Part shown: positions 1 through 7,282 of the stretch, one piece after another
Layout: each line of letters begins with the position of its first letter
Numbering within the stretch: position 1 is the stretch's first letter
Assembly: GCA_964390445.1 (NCBI GenBank)
Contig: CAYMJJ010000021.1
Span: 1 to 32,131, forward strand
Reading direction: 5' to 3'
DNA length: 32,131 nucleotides
Origin: Anderseniella sp964390445
Lineage (GTDB): Bacteria; Pseudomonadota; Alphaproteobacteria; Rhizobiales; Aestuariivirgaceae
Notes under the pieces: model-generated
Seen by the model: the letters and a program-made list of their open reading frames with translations, nothing else
Told to the model about the DNA's origin: nothing
Database searches by the model: none
Position numbers and translations under genes: made by a program

Positions 1-3000
1 CAAGGGCTTCCGTTTCGCGGCTGGGGCTGGCCGGCCGGGTTTCGCTGGCGCGGGCAGGCTTTGCCGAGGCTTCGGCCTCGCCGCTCAGCAGGTTGCCCAG
101 GAAGCGGCTGATCGACTTCGAACCGCCTCCGCTGCGTGCCGAACGGGTGTCATCCTCATCAGCGTCGCTGCGCGGGGTTTTCGGGGCACCTGACGTCCGC
201 GTTGCAGCGATGGACGAGGTGCCCTCAGTTTTTCCCGGCGAACGCCCCCGGCTCTCCGGCGGTATGTAGATGCCAGGCCCGGACATGGCCAGCGACGACG
301 ACTGCCGCTTGACCACGTCAGCCAGCGCGTTGAGCGCGGTGATCTGGTCGGACACCACGCGGCGCATGGCATCGGCGGACGAGCGGGTTTCGGCCGGCAG
401 TTCGAGCACGGCGCGGCGCAGTTCGGTACGGGCGAACTCGATCTCGCGGACCACGTTGGCGGCGGCCTCGCGCATCTCGTCGGCGGTGGAGGAGAACTCC
501 TCGGTCGAGCCCGACATGGTGGTGTTGAGCTGGCGCACCACTTCCTCGTGCTGGGCCATGATGTTGCGCGCGGCACGGCTGACCTGCTCGTCGGAAATCG
601 CCTCGATCTTCTTGATCTCTTCCTGCAACTGGTCGGACGCGGCCGAGAACTGCGATGCCATCAGGCGGCCAAGCTCGTCGGTGCGGCTGTTGGCATCGGA
701 CAGCGAATGTTCGACGCGCTCGAGGTAGCGGGCCATGATGCCGTCGACTTCTTCCGACTTCTTGCCGAGCTTGGTCAGCAGTTCGGCCATCTGCGTGTCG
801 CGGGTGTCCATCATCCGGTCGATGCGCTCGTTGAAGGTCTGGACGGCGCGCTCGACCTTGGCGGAAGTGCCGTCAAGGCGTTCGGAAATCTTGCCCGACG
901 TGGCATCGAGACGGCCGACCAGCGAGGTCGACACGGTATCGATGCGCTGGTCCAGCTCGCTGGCGGTGTCCTTCAGGGCGTCTGCCAGCAGGGTATAGGC
1001 CTCGTCGAGGTGGGTGGAGAACTTTGCACCGGTTTCCTCGAGGCGGCGGGATGCCTCGCTGGCGCGGGTTTCCAGTTCGCCGGCGGACGAGTTGATCCGC
1101 CCGACCAGACCGGCGGCATGGCCCTCGAAGCGGCTGGTGATGCTGGAGGTGCTTTCTTCCAGGCTGTCGGCAAACGAGGTGGAGGCGCGGCCAAGCTCGC
1201 CGATCAGTTCACGCGCGGCCCCATCGAGGCCTTCGGAGAAGGCGGTGCGGGCGCTGCCGAGTTCGTTGAACACCCGTTCGGCGCGCTCGTCGAGCATCTT
1301 CGCGAAGGCTTCGCCGGTTGCGTCCATGCGGCTGATCACGTCGCCGGTCATTTCTTCCAGCAGCGAGTTGGCCAGGTCGAAGCGCTTGCCAAGATCGCGC
1401 GAGTTGGCATCGAGGCGCGAGAACATCGCCTGGCCGGAACGCTCCATGGTGTCGGCGACCTGCCTGGTGGTGTCCTCGAAGCGGTTTGCCATGTCGGCAT
1501 TTGCCTTTTCAACGTGGCTGTACCACTGCGCCGTGGTGGAATCGAGCTGGCCGGACATGCCCTCGATCTGGCTGAGGACGGTGCCGGAGCGGTCCTCAAG
1601 CTGGGTCATCAGGGTGGACATGGTGTCGGCCACGCTGTCGAGGCGGGTGGTCAGGCTCGAGGAGGTGGTGTCCAGCCGCTCGGTGAGCAGTTGCGATACC
1701 TCATCGAGGCGGCCGGTCATGGCGCCCGATGACGAGTCCAGCCGGTCGGCGAGCTGGCTGGTAGTGGTGTCCAGCTTGGCGGTCATCTCGGCAGATGCTT
1801 CATCGAGCACGTCTGCGATGCGCAGCGTTGCACTGTCGAGGCGGCCGGTCAGGTCGGTGGCGTTGGTGGTGAGCTGTTCGGACAACGCGCGCGTCGTTGA
1901 CTGAAGCTTCTCGGTCAGTTCGGCGGACGAGGTGTCCAGCCGGCTTGCCAGCGCAGTGGTAGTGCTCTCCAGCGTGCCGGTCATGTCGACGGATGCAGTA
2001 TCAAGCAGCTTGGCCATGCGCGAGGTTGCGTCTTCGAGGCGGACAACCATTGCATCGGAGGTCTGTTCGATCTGGCCGGACAGCCGTGCGGTTGATTCGT
2101 CCAGGTGGCCCGACATTAGCGAAGTTGCAGTCTCGACCCGGTTGAACAGGGTGCCGGCGGAGGTTTCCAGCTTGCCGGTGATCTCGTCGGTGATGCCTTC
2201 GAACCGCTGGAACAGTTCGCCCGACGCCTTTTGCAGGGTGCCGGTCATCTTGCCCGAGACATCTTCCATGTAGGCATAGACTTCGTCGCGCGCGGTGGCG
2301 ACGTTCTGCACGAACTCGCCGGAGATCGACAGCAGCTTGTCGGTCAGGGCAGTGCCGGACAGGTCAAGCTGTTCGCCAACGGCAGCAGATGCCGCGGTAA
2401 GGCGGGTGGTGACCTTCTCGACGGAGTTGTTGAGCAGGCTGGCCATTTCGCCCGTCGAGCTTTCCAGCCGCCCGGCCACGCCGGAGCCTGCTTCCTCGAT
2501 GGCACGCGACACACGCGCCCCGCTTTCGTTGATGTGGTCGAGCAGGGCTTCGGACGAGAGCTCGGTGTTGCGGGCGATTTCCTCGCCGGATGCACGCAGC
2601 TTCTCGACAACCTTGACGCTGGTGGTTTCCAGGCTTGTGGCAACCGTTTCGCCGGTGGTGTGCAGGTCGTCGACAACCGCCTTCGATGCAGACTGCACCC
2701 GGTCGGTAACTTCGATTCCAACCTCGTTGAGGTTGCGCAGTACCACCTCGGAAGTGACCTGTACCGACTGGGCAACGTCATCGCCGACGGTGCGCAACTG
2801 GCCAACAATGGCGTCGGACGTGGACTGCATGGTGGTGACCACCGTGCCGGACGCAGTGCGCACGCTGTCGTTGACGCGCTCACCAGCGGAGGTGATCAGA
2901 CTGGCGTTTTCTTCCGCCACGGCCGCAAGACGGGCGGTGACGTCAGAGGATGCCGAATCCACGGCACGCACGATGCTTTCGCTCGAGGAACGAACCGTAT

Positions 3001-4576
3001 CGCCGATGCGGTCGCTAGCTGCGACGATGAGGCCAACCTTCTCGTCTGCAACGCCGTTGAGGCGTTCTGCGGCATCGCTCGATGAGAGCTCGATGGAGCG
3101 GACAAGGTTTTCGGCGGATGAGCGCACCGTGTCGGTGACGATCTGGCCGGCGCTGACGATGAGCGAGGAGTTTTCCTCGGCCATGCCCCTGATCGCCTCC
3201 GTGAGCGAGGTCACGGTTGCTTCCGCCTCGCGCACGGTTTCGGCGCTGGCGGTGGTGACGTGATTGGCCACGGCCTGCAGGCGTTCGTGCACGGAGCCTG
3301 TCGATGCCTCGACGGCCTTGACGACTTCGCCCGAGGTTGAACGGATATTGTGCGTCACGCTGTCTGATGTGGTGCGCATGATTTCAGCGTTCAGTTCAGC
3401 GGCACCGCGCAACTGTTCGCTGAGGGTCGTGGTAAGATGCTCGATGCTGCCGGTGACATCGCCTCGGGCAGAACGCAGTTCTCCGATGCTGCCCTGGATG
3501 GCGTCGGCAATGCTCGACTCCAGCATGCGCAGGTTGTCGCCAAACTGCATGCCTTCGCTGTTCAGCCGCTGGGTGGTGTCGTGCATCATGCCGACCTGGC
3601 TCGACACATTGTCGGAGAACAGGCGCAGTTCCGATACCAGGGTGCCGGACATCTGTTCCATGCGGGCGGTCTGGCCGGCAATCTCGGTGCCGACGAAGCT
3701 TGCCCGGTTCGAGATATCATCGACTGTCTGGGCCAGTTCTATGGTGGTGCTTTTCAGATTGTGCTCAAGGGCAGCAAGCGTCGAGGAGGCGGACTCGATG
3801 ATGCCGGACAGGCCGTGAGTGTTTTCCTCGAGACGGCCGAGCAGAGGCTGCGCCTCGTTGCCCAGCACCAGGCCGGTTTCATGCAGCGCGTTGCGCTGGC
3901 GCTCAAGACCTTCCAGCATGAGCCGGATACGCTCTTCGTTGGCACCGAAGGCACGTTCGATATTGGCCATCTCCTTGTGGATGACACCTTCAAGTTCGGT
4001 GGCGCGCTGTACGGCGTGCTCCACACCGCCGACAAGCTGGTCGACTTCGCGGCGTACAAGCTGCGAAACCGACGAAAGACTTTCGGTGGCGATATCCTGC
4101 GGGCGCACGAGGCGCATGGCCGTCTGCATCAGGGCCTGCGAGACATGGTTCATCTGGTTGGCGCGGTAGACCAGGTAGCCGATTGCCACAAAGATTGCGC
4201 ACGGCACCAGTGCCACCAGCGCAGTGCGGGTGGTCAGCGGAAGGTTCTCCAGGGCCAGCGGGTTGCCCAGCTGAACCAGGGCAGGAACATAAAGAATGAT
4301 CCAGATCATCAGCCACATCATGGACACGACTACGGCGGTCCAGATCGGCGTGGTTGAGGTGCGCCGACGGATGGCGTTCAGCGAACTGGCGGCAAAGGCA
4401 TCGTTCTCGTTGGCGGGGCGGCCACGCATGACCGCTTCACGACGGCGCTGGTCGATGGCTTCCTGCCGGCGGCGTTCGGCAAGGTCGCGGTCCTGGACGG
4501 CCGGTTCGTCAGCTGCTTCAGCAGGCCTGCGGTTCCGGCGTGATGCACGGCGCGGCTGGTTGACTTCACTCGACAT
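1..4576 (-). CDS. Giant membrane-anchored coiled-coil protein, growth pole ring (GPR/RgsE)-like; C-terminus outside the window
   Basis: The frame is open from ATG 4576 to the window edge (1,525 codons), so the C-terminus is missing. GGGGA lies 8 bases before the ATG. Residues 1-75 are Arg/Glu-rich. Two membrane segments follow at about 78-102 and 118-137, which puts the long remainder in the cytoplasm. Residues 150-370 are helical and 393-1230 are mostly 11-residue repeats. A conserved-looking block sits near 1405-1425 (SDQITALNALADVV), followed by a Pro/Ser/charged tail. From memory, this architecture, the block near residues 195-230 and the block near 1410 resemble Agrobacterium GPR (about 2,100 residues, a ring at the growing pole) and Sinorhizobium RgsE. 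Generic annotations would be apolipoprotein-like or kinesin-like. A role as a scaffold for unipolar growth is inferred. It is divergent from an Hpt gene. Confidence 0.85.
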   Translation of the reverse strand, partial: MSSEVNQPRRASRRNRRPAEAADEPAVQDRDLAERRRQEAIDQRRREAVMRGRPANENDAFAASSLNAIRRRTSTTPIWTAVVVSMMWLMIWIILYVPALVQLGNPLALENLPLTTRTALVALVPCAIFVAIGYLVYRANQMNHVSQALMQTAMRLVRPQDIATESLSSVSQLVRREVDQLVGGVEHAVQRATELEGVIHKEMANIERAFGANEERIRLMLEGLERQRNALHETGLVLGNEAQPLLGRLEENTHGLSGIIESASSTLAALEHNLKSTTIELAQTVDDISNRASFVGTEIAGQTARMEQMSGTLVSELRLFSDNVSSQVGMMHDTTQRLNSEGMQFGDNLRMLESSIADAIQGSIGELRSARGDVTGSIEHLTTTLSEQLRGAAELNAEIMRTTSDSVTHNIRSTSGEVVKAVEASTGSVHERLQAVANHVTTASAETVREAEATVTSLTEAIRGMAEENSSLIVSAGQIVTDTVRSSAENLVRSIELSSSDAAERLNGVADEKVGLIVAASDRIGDTVRSSSESIVRAVDSASSDVTARLAAVAEENASLITSAGERVNDSVRTASGTVVTTMQSTSDAIVGQLRTVGDDVAQSVQVTSEVVLRNLNEVGIEVTDRVQSASKAVVDDLHTTGETVATSLETTSVKVVEKLRASGEEIARNTELSSEALLDHINESGARVSRAIEEAGSGVAGRLESSTGEMASLLNNSVEKVTTRLTAASAAVGEQLDLSGTALTDKLLSISGEFVQNVATARDEVYAYMEDVSGKMTGTLQKASGELFQRFEGITDEITGKLETSAGTLFNRVETATSLMSGHLDESTARLSGQIEQTSDAMVVRLEDATSRMAKLLDTASVDMTGTLESTTTALASRLDTSSAELTEKLQSTTRALSEQLTTNATDLTGRLDSATLRIADVLDEASAEMTAKLDTTTSQLADRLDSSSGAMTGRLDEVSQLLTERLDTTSSSLTTRLDSVADTMSTLMTQLEDRSGTVLSQIEGMSGQLDSTTAQWYSHVEKANADMANRFEDTTRQVADTMERSGQAMFSRLDANSRDLGKRFDLANSLLEEMTGDVISRMDATGEAFAKMLDERAERVFNELGSARTAFSEGLDGAARELIGELGRASTSFADSLEESTSSITSRFEGHAAGLVGRINSSAGELETRASEASRRLEETGAKFSTHLDEAYTLLADALKDTASELDQRIDTVSTSLVGRLDATSGKISERLDGTSAKVERAVQTFNERIDRMMDTRDTQMAELLTKLGKKSEEVDGIMARYLERVEHSLSDANSRTDELGRLMASQFSAASDQLQEEIKKIEAISDEQVSRAARNIMAQHEEVVRQLNTTMSGSTEEFSSTADEMREAAANVVREIEFARTELRRAVLELPAETRSSADAMRRVVSDQITALNALADVVKRQSSSLAMSGPGIYIPPESRGRSPGKTEGTSSIAATRTSGAPKTPRSDADEDDTRSARSGGGSKSISRFLGNLLSGEAEASAKPARASETRPASPSRETEAL
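1598..3181 (-). repeat. 48 uninterrupted 11-residue (33-bp) coding repeats
   Basis: Translating the minus strand gives 48 consecutive hendecads (residues 466-993) with no insertion or deletion. The usual pattern is hydrophobic at positions 4 and 8, Ser/Thr/Gly/Ala at position 1 and Asp/Glu/Gln at position 9. Typical units are TAKLDTTTSQL-like when phased one way. Past residue 993 the phase shifts by one and 11-residue periodicity resumes with interruptions to about residue 1230. Hendecads favour straight or slightly right-handed coiled coils. The repeats are diverged at DNA level, so this is a protein-level array. Confidence 0.9.
2786..3400 (-). repeat. 44-residue (132-bp) super-repeats inside the hendecad array
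   Basis: Four units of 4 x 11 residues can be aligned. One spans residues 393-436 (3400-3269). After a 29-residue interruption, three tandem units span 466-509, 510-553 and 554-597 (3181-2786). The three tandem units begin AEEN, ADEK and AEEN and carry a D-[TS]-V-R-[ST] motif in their second hendecad. They look like duplications of a four-hendecad block that later diverged. Confidence 0.8.
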
Positions 4577-4681
4577 ACTTTACATCCCCGCAAACAAAAT
4601 AACTGACAGTGCAAATCTGCTCTCACCGGAACGTCCGGGTGCCTCGAAAACGGATTGCAGGTCTTTACGCCCCACAAAAGC

Positions 4682-4757
4682 ATGGAGTCGTCATCTTCCG
4701 GCGTTGCGCCCATCCCAGGGTCAATTCCGGCAATGACGGGATCCCACTCCTGCGTCC
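4682..4757. repeat. Possible remnant of a dispersed intergenic repeat
   Basis: On the minus strand, this stretch contains GGATCCCGTCATTGCCGG followed by text resembling the short repeats that read as DPVIAGIDP-type peptides in many proteobacteria. The assignment rests on resemblance only, since no second copy is present in this window. Confidence 0.25.
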
Positions 4758-4881
4758 AACATCCGATTCTAGTGCAAAAGGTGGTTTGGCACGACGGATA
4801 ATCGTTCAACAGGGGCCTATTTCTACACAGTTGGTTAACAGCATGGACGAAAATGAGTCGAATTTTAACGGTTCATGCAAC

Positions 4882-4913
4882 TGCCTGTTTACATCAGGCA
4901 TGGTACAATACCA
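4882..4913. promoter_or_regulatory. Two adjacent inverted repeats upstream of the Hpt gene
   Basis: TGCCTG-TTTACAT-CAGGCA (4882-4900) is followed directly by TGGTA-CAA-TACCA (4901-4913), ending 62 bases before the Hpt start. Both pairs of arms are perfect. They could be operators or leader hairpins. No known regulator family is recognised. Confidence 0.4.
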
Positions 4914-4975
4914 AACTGCAGTTGTGTTTCGTGTTGCGGCGCTAACTTTGATGCTTATTGGGCGGGAGAGACCCC

Positions 4976-5341
4976 ATGGACCTGATGGAAAACCCGGCGG
5001 CAACCGCTACCGGCGGCAGCAGCGTGCTGAATCTGGAGCACCTCAACCAGTACACGCTTGGCGATAGTGCCCTGCAAAGCGAACTGCTGGGCATGTTCCG
5101 GGACCAACTTCACGCGCAAAGCCGCAAGCTTGAATCAGCTACCGATGCACGTGCGTGGATGCAGGCGGCACATACGCTGAAGGGGGCTGCACGCGCTGTC
5201 GGTGCATTCGCCCTGGCTGACGCCGCTGAACGGCTGGAAGATGCAGACTTCGCCGACGAGACGCGGTGCATCGCAGGGCTTCGCGACCTTGCCGTTGCGC
5301 GCCAGAGCTTCGAGCAGGAACTGTCGCGGCTGGACAACTGA
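4976..5341 (+). CDS. Hpt (histidine phosphotransfer) domain protein
   Basis: This is a single-domain phosphotransfer protein of 121 residues. The phospho-accepting histidine is His66, in the motif AAHTLKGAAR, within the four-helix Hpt fold (about residues 25-115). It has no kinase or receiver domain, so it should shuttle phosphate between a hybrid kinase and a response regulator in the cytoplasm. I chose the ATG at 4976 over an upstream in-frame TTG (4958) because GGGAGAG precedes it by 5 bases. It is transcribed away from the GPR-like gene, and both share the region at 4577-4975. In Caulobacter the Hpt protein ChpT relays to CtrA, but ChpT is larger and of a different fold, so this is not ChpT. 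The partner proteins are unknown. Confidence 0.9.
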   Translation: MDLMENPAATATGGSSVLNLEHLNQYTLGDSALQSELLGMFRDQLHAQSRKLESATDARAWMQAAHTLKGAARAVGAFALADAAERLEDADFADETRCIAGLRDLAVARQSFEQELSRLDN

Positions 5342-5479
5342 CGGCACGGGAGGGCGGCAGGTCCGGCATCCACCCGCATCCCACAGTCTGCGCGGGCGCG
5401 ACGCACCCGGCACCCCATGGTTTGTGTTGCATTTTCACGCCGTTCAGCCTAGCTACAAAGCGAACCCATATTGAATGTG

Positions 5480-5495
5480 TGCAAACAAGTTTGCA
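5480..5495. promoter_or_regulatory. Perfect 16-bp palindrome upstream of the ferredoxin gene
   Basis: TGCAAAC-AA-GTTTGCA has 7-bp perfect arms and ends 26 bases before the ferredoxin ATG. It looks like an operator for a dimeric repressor. Its half-sites recall LacI/GalR-type operators (TGnAA...TTnCA), but the two-base AA spacer is not typical of that family. Confidence 0.45.
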
Positions 5496-5521
5496 TGCGT
5501 TGGCTGAGCGCAGGAACTCCA

Positions 5522-5842
5522 ATGGCTAAAATCACCTTCATTGAGCACAACGGCAACGAGCACACCGTGGAGGGCGAGAACGGCATGTCCGTCATGGAAG
5601 TGGCGGTCAAGAACATGGTGCCGGGTATCGACGCCGATTGCGGCGGCGCCTGTGCGTGCGCAACGTGCCATGTCTACCTGCAGGGTGAATGGGCAGAAAA
5701 GCTGGCCGCCCGGTCCGAGATGGAAGAAGACATGCTGGACTTCGCCTTCGATGTACAGGATGCCTCGCGGCTGTCGTGCCAGATCCGGGTGTCCGACGAC
5801 ATCGACGGGCTGGTGGTCAAGGTTCCTGAAAAGCAGTTCTGA
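5522..5842 (+). CDS. [2Fe-2S] ferredoxin, adrenodoxin/FdVI type
   Basis: This is a soluble one-electron carrier of 106 residues. Cluster ligands are Cys40, Cys46, Cys49 (C-x5-C-x2-C) and Cys86 (LSCQI), the spacing of vertebrate- and bacterial-type [2Fe-2S] ferredoxins used by P450s, Fe-S assembly or monooxygenases. AGGA lies 7 bases before ATG 5522. An in-frame extension to 5471 has no ribosome site and is Cys/Arg-rich, so I reject it. The next gene on the strand, 77 bases on, encodes a ferredoxin-NADP reductase, which makes this ferredoxin its likely redox partner. Acceptors downstream are not indicated by the neighbourhood. Confidence 0.95.
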   Translation: MAKITFIEHNGNEHTVEGENGMSVMEVAVKNMVPGIDADCGGACACATCHVYLQGEWAEKLAARSEMEEDMLDFAFDVQDASRLSCQIRVSDDIDGLVVKVPEKQF

Positions 5843-5919
5843 AAGCCGCGGCCGGTTGTCCGAACCGGTCATCACCGCGCATGAACTGCACCAATCAAGT
5901 CAACAAGGAGAGTTCGCCC

Positions 5920-6948
5920 ATGACGACACAGGCGATAGAAACCGATGTGGTGATCGTTGGCGCCGGGCCGTGCGGCCTGTTCGCCGTGTTTGAACTGGGT
6001 CTGCTGGACATCAAGTGTCACGTGGTCGACATCCTGGACAAGCCGGGTGGCCAGTGCGCTGAATTGTATCCGGAAAAGCCGATCTACGACATTCCGGCAC
6101 TGCCGATCGTGACCGGGCAGGACCTGACCGACCGGTTGCTGGAGCAGGCGGCACCCTTCAACCCGGCCTATCACTACAACCAGATGGTGACCGGCCTGAA
6201 CCGCAAGGCTGATGGCACCTTCGAACTGGAAACCGACGGCGGGCTGACGTTCCACTGCAAGGTGGTGGTGATCGCCGCCGGCGGCGGCAGCTTCCAGCCG
6301 AAGAAGCCACCGATCCCGGGAATCGATGCGTTTGAAGGCACCAGCGTGTTCTATTCGGTGAAGCGCATGGAAGATTTCCGTGGCAAGGACATCCTGATTG
6401 TCGGCGGCGGCGACTCTGCGCTCGACTGGGTGAACAACCTGCAGCCGCTGGCCAACTCCATGACCCTGCTGCACCGGCGCGATGACTTCCGCGCGGCTCC
6501 CGACAGCGTCAACAAGATGCGCGAACTGGTGTCAGGCGGAAAGATGGCCCTGCACATCGGCCAGGTGACCGGGCTTGCCGGCGACAATGGTGTGCTGAGC
6601 GGCGTGACCATCAAGGGCAAGGACGGTGAGTTTGATATCGCCTGCAACACCATGCTGCCGTTCTTCGGGCTCACCATGAAGCTCGGCCCGGTTGCCGACT
6701 GGGGCCTGAACCTGGAGGAGAATCTCATTCCGGTCGACACCGAGAAGTTCTCTACCTCGGAAAAGGGCATCTTCGCCATCGGCGACATCAATCATTATCC
6801 GGGCAAGCTGAAGCTGATCCTGTCGGGCTTCCACGAGGCCGCGCTGATGGCGCAGGAAGCCTTCCGCATCATCAATCCGGGCGAGCGGCTGCTGTTCCAG
6901 TACACGACCTCCAGCTCAAACCTGCAGAAGAAACTCGGCGTGGCTTGA
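5920..6948 (+). CDS. Ferredoxin-NADP(+) reductase, thioredoxin-reductase-like type
   Basis: This is a FAD enzyme of 342 residues that transfers electrons between NADPH and ferredoxin or flavodoxin. The FAD-binding GAGPCG lies at residues 14-19, the motif GGQCAELYPEKPIYDIPALP follows, and an NADP-binding VGGGDSA is at 161-167. It has the two-domain fold of thioredoxin reductase but no redox-active CxxC, which matches the FNR class of Bacillus YumC and Rhodopseudomonas FNR. I chose the ATG at 5920 because AAGGAG (5905-5910) sits 9 bases upstream; an ATG at 5881 lacks this. The preceding ferredoxin gene is probably co-transcribed, as no terminator lies between them. Confidence 0.93.
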   Translation: MTTQAIETDVVIVGAGPCGLFAVFELGLLDIKCHVVDILDKPGGQCAELYPEKPIYDIPALPIVTGQDLTDRLLEQAAPFNPAYHYNQMVTGLNRKADGTFELETDGGLTFHCKVVVIAAGGGSFQPKKPPIPGIDAFEGTSVFYSVKRMEDFRGKDILIVGGGDSALDWVNNLQPLANSMTLLHRRDDFRAAPDSVNKMRELVSGGKMALHIGQVTGLAGDNGVLSGVTIKGKDGEFDIACNTMLPFFGLTMKLGPVADWGLNLEENLIPVDTEKFSTSEKGIFAIGDINHYPGKLKLILSGFHEAALMAQEAFRIINPGERLLFQYTTSSSNLQKKLGVA

Positions 6949-6981
6949 TTGTACGCCTGCGGGAACTGTTTCTTGCAGCTT

Positions 6982-7021
6982 TTGATCCAGATCATTTGCA
7001 TCGCGCCAGAACATATATAAA
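6982..7021 (+). promoter_or_regulatory. FNR/FixK-like box (one mismatch) and -10-like sequence
   Basis: TTGAT-CCAG-ATCAT (6982-6995) matches TTGAT-N4-ATCAA at nine of ten positions. A TATATAAA run at 7014-7021 could be the -10, placing the box about 38-40 bases before the predicted start, close to the usual 41.5. It lies between the FNR gene and the DUF2892 gene. Confidence 0.4.
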
Positions 7022-7080
7022 GTCCTGAATGTGAAGGCCGTGCGCCGATGGTGGTGCACGCAAACCTCAAGGGACTTAGC

Positions 7081-7281
7081 ATGACCAGGAACATTGGAAC
7101 CGTAGACCGCGCCATCCGCGCCATCGTTGGTATCGCACTGATCGTCTGGGCACTGACCGGCACCGGTCAATATGCATGGCTTGGCTGGATTGGCGTCGTG
7201 CCGCTGCTGACCGCCGCTATCGGCTGGTGCCCACCTTACAGCCTGCTCGGCATCAACACCTGCGGCGTGAAGAGGGCCTGA
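7081..7281 (+). CDS. DUF2892 (YgaP-like) small membrane protein
   Basis: This inner-membrane protein of 66 residues has two hydrophobic segments (about 10-27 and 32-48). It begins RNIGTVDRAIRAIVG and ends GWCPPYSLLGINTC, the signature of the DUF2892 family. The same unit forms the membrane tail of YgaP, where it is fused to a rhodanese domain; here it stands alone. Its function is not established, though links to sulfur or redox metabolism are suggested by such fusions. AAGGGA lies 6 bases before ATG 7081, so I prefer that start to the in-frame ATG at 7048. It converges with the peptidase gene, with one base between their stop codons. Confidence 0.85.
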   Translation: MTRNIGTVDRAIRAIVGIALIVWALTGTGQYAWLGWIGVVPLLTAAIGWCPPYSLLGINTCGVKRA

Positions 7282-7282
7282 C

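Larger units (their letters stand above)
4577..4975. other. Divergent control region between the GPR-like and Hpt genes (399 bp)
   Basis: There is no supportable gene here. The region holds three GANTC sites (4685-4689, 4765-4769, 4855-4859), which are CcrM targets in alphaproteobacteria. It also has two TTAAC sequences (4835-4839, 4865-4869) that resemble CtrA half-sites, although the full TTAA-N7-TTAA spacing is absent. Two adjacent inverted repeats lie near the Hpt gene, and a stretch at 4682-4757 looks like a dispersed repeat. I could not assign convincing -35/-10 pairs. Confidence 0.6.

Noticed and set aside
548..1732. Long plus-strand open frame (394 codons) and others opposite the giant coiled-coil gene
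   Set aside because: They lie in the mirror register of the minus-strand gene; the high GC content and repeated codons keep them open. The products are Gly/Ala/His-rich without recognisable domains.
1598..3400. 33-bp periodicity resembling a CRISPR array or satellite
   Set aside because: The units are coding, diverged at DNA level and contiguous with no spacers; the period is explained by 11-residue protein repeats.
5110..5522. Several short minus-strand open frames opposite the Hpt gene
   Set aside because: The Hpt protein has its active-site histidine motif; the antisense frames lack ribosome sites and domains.
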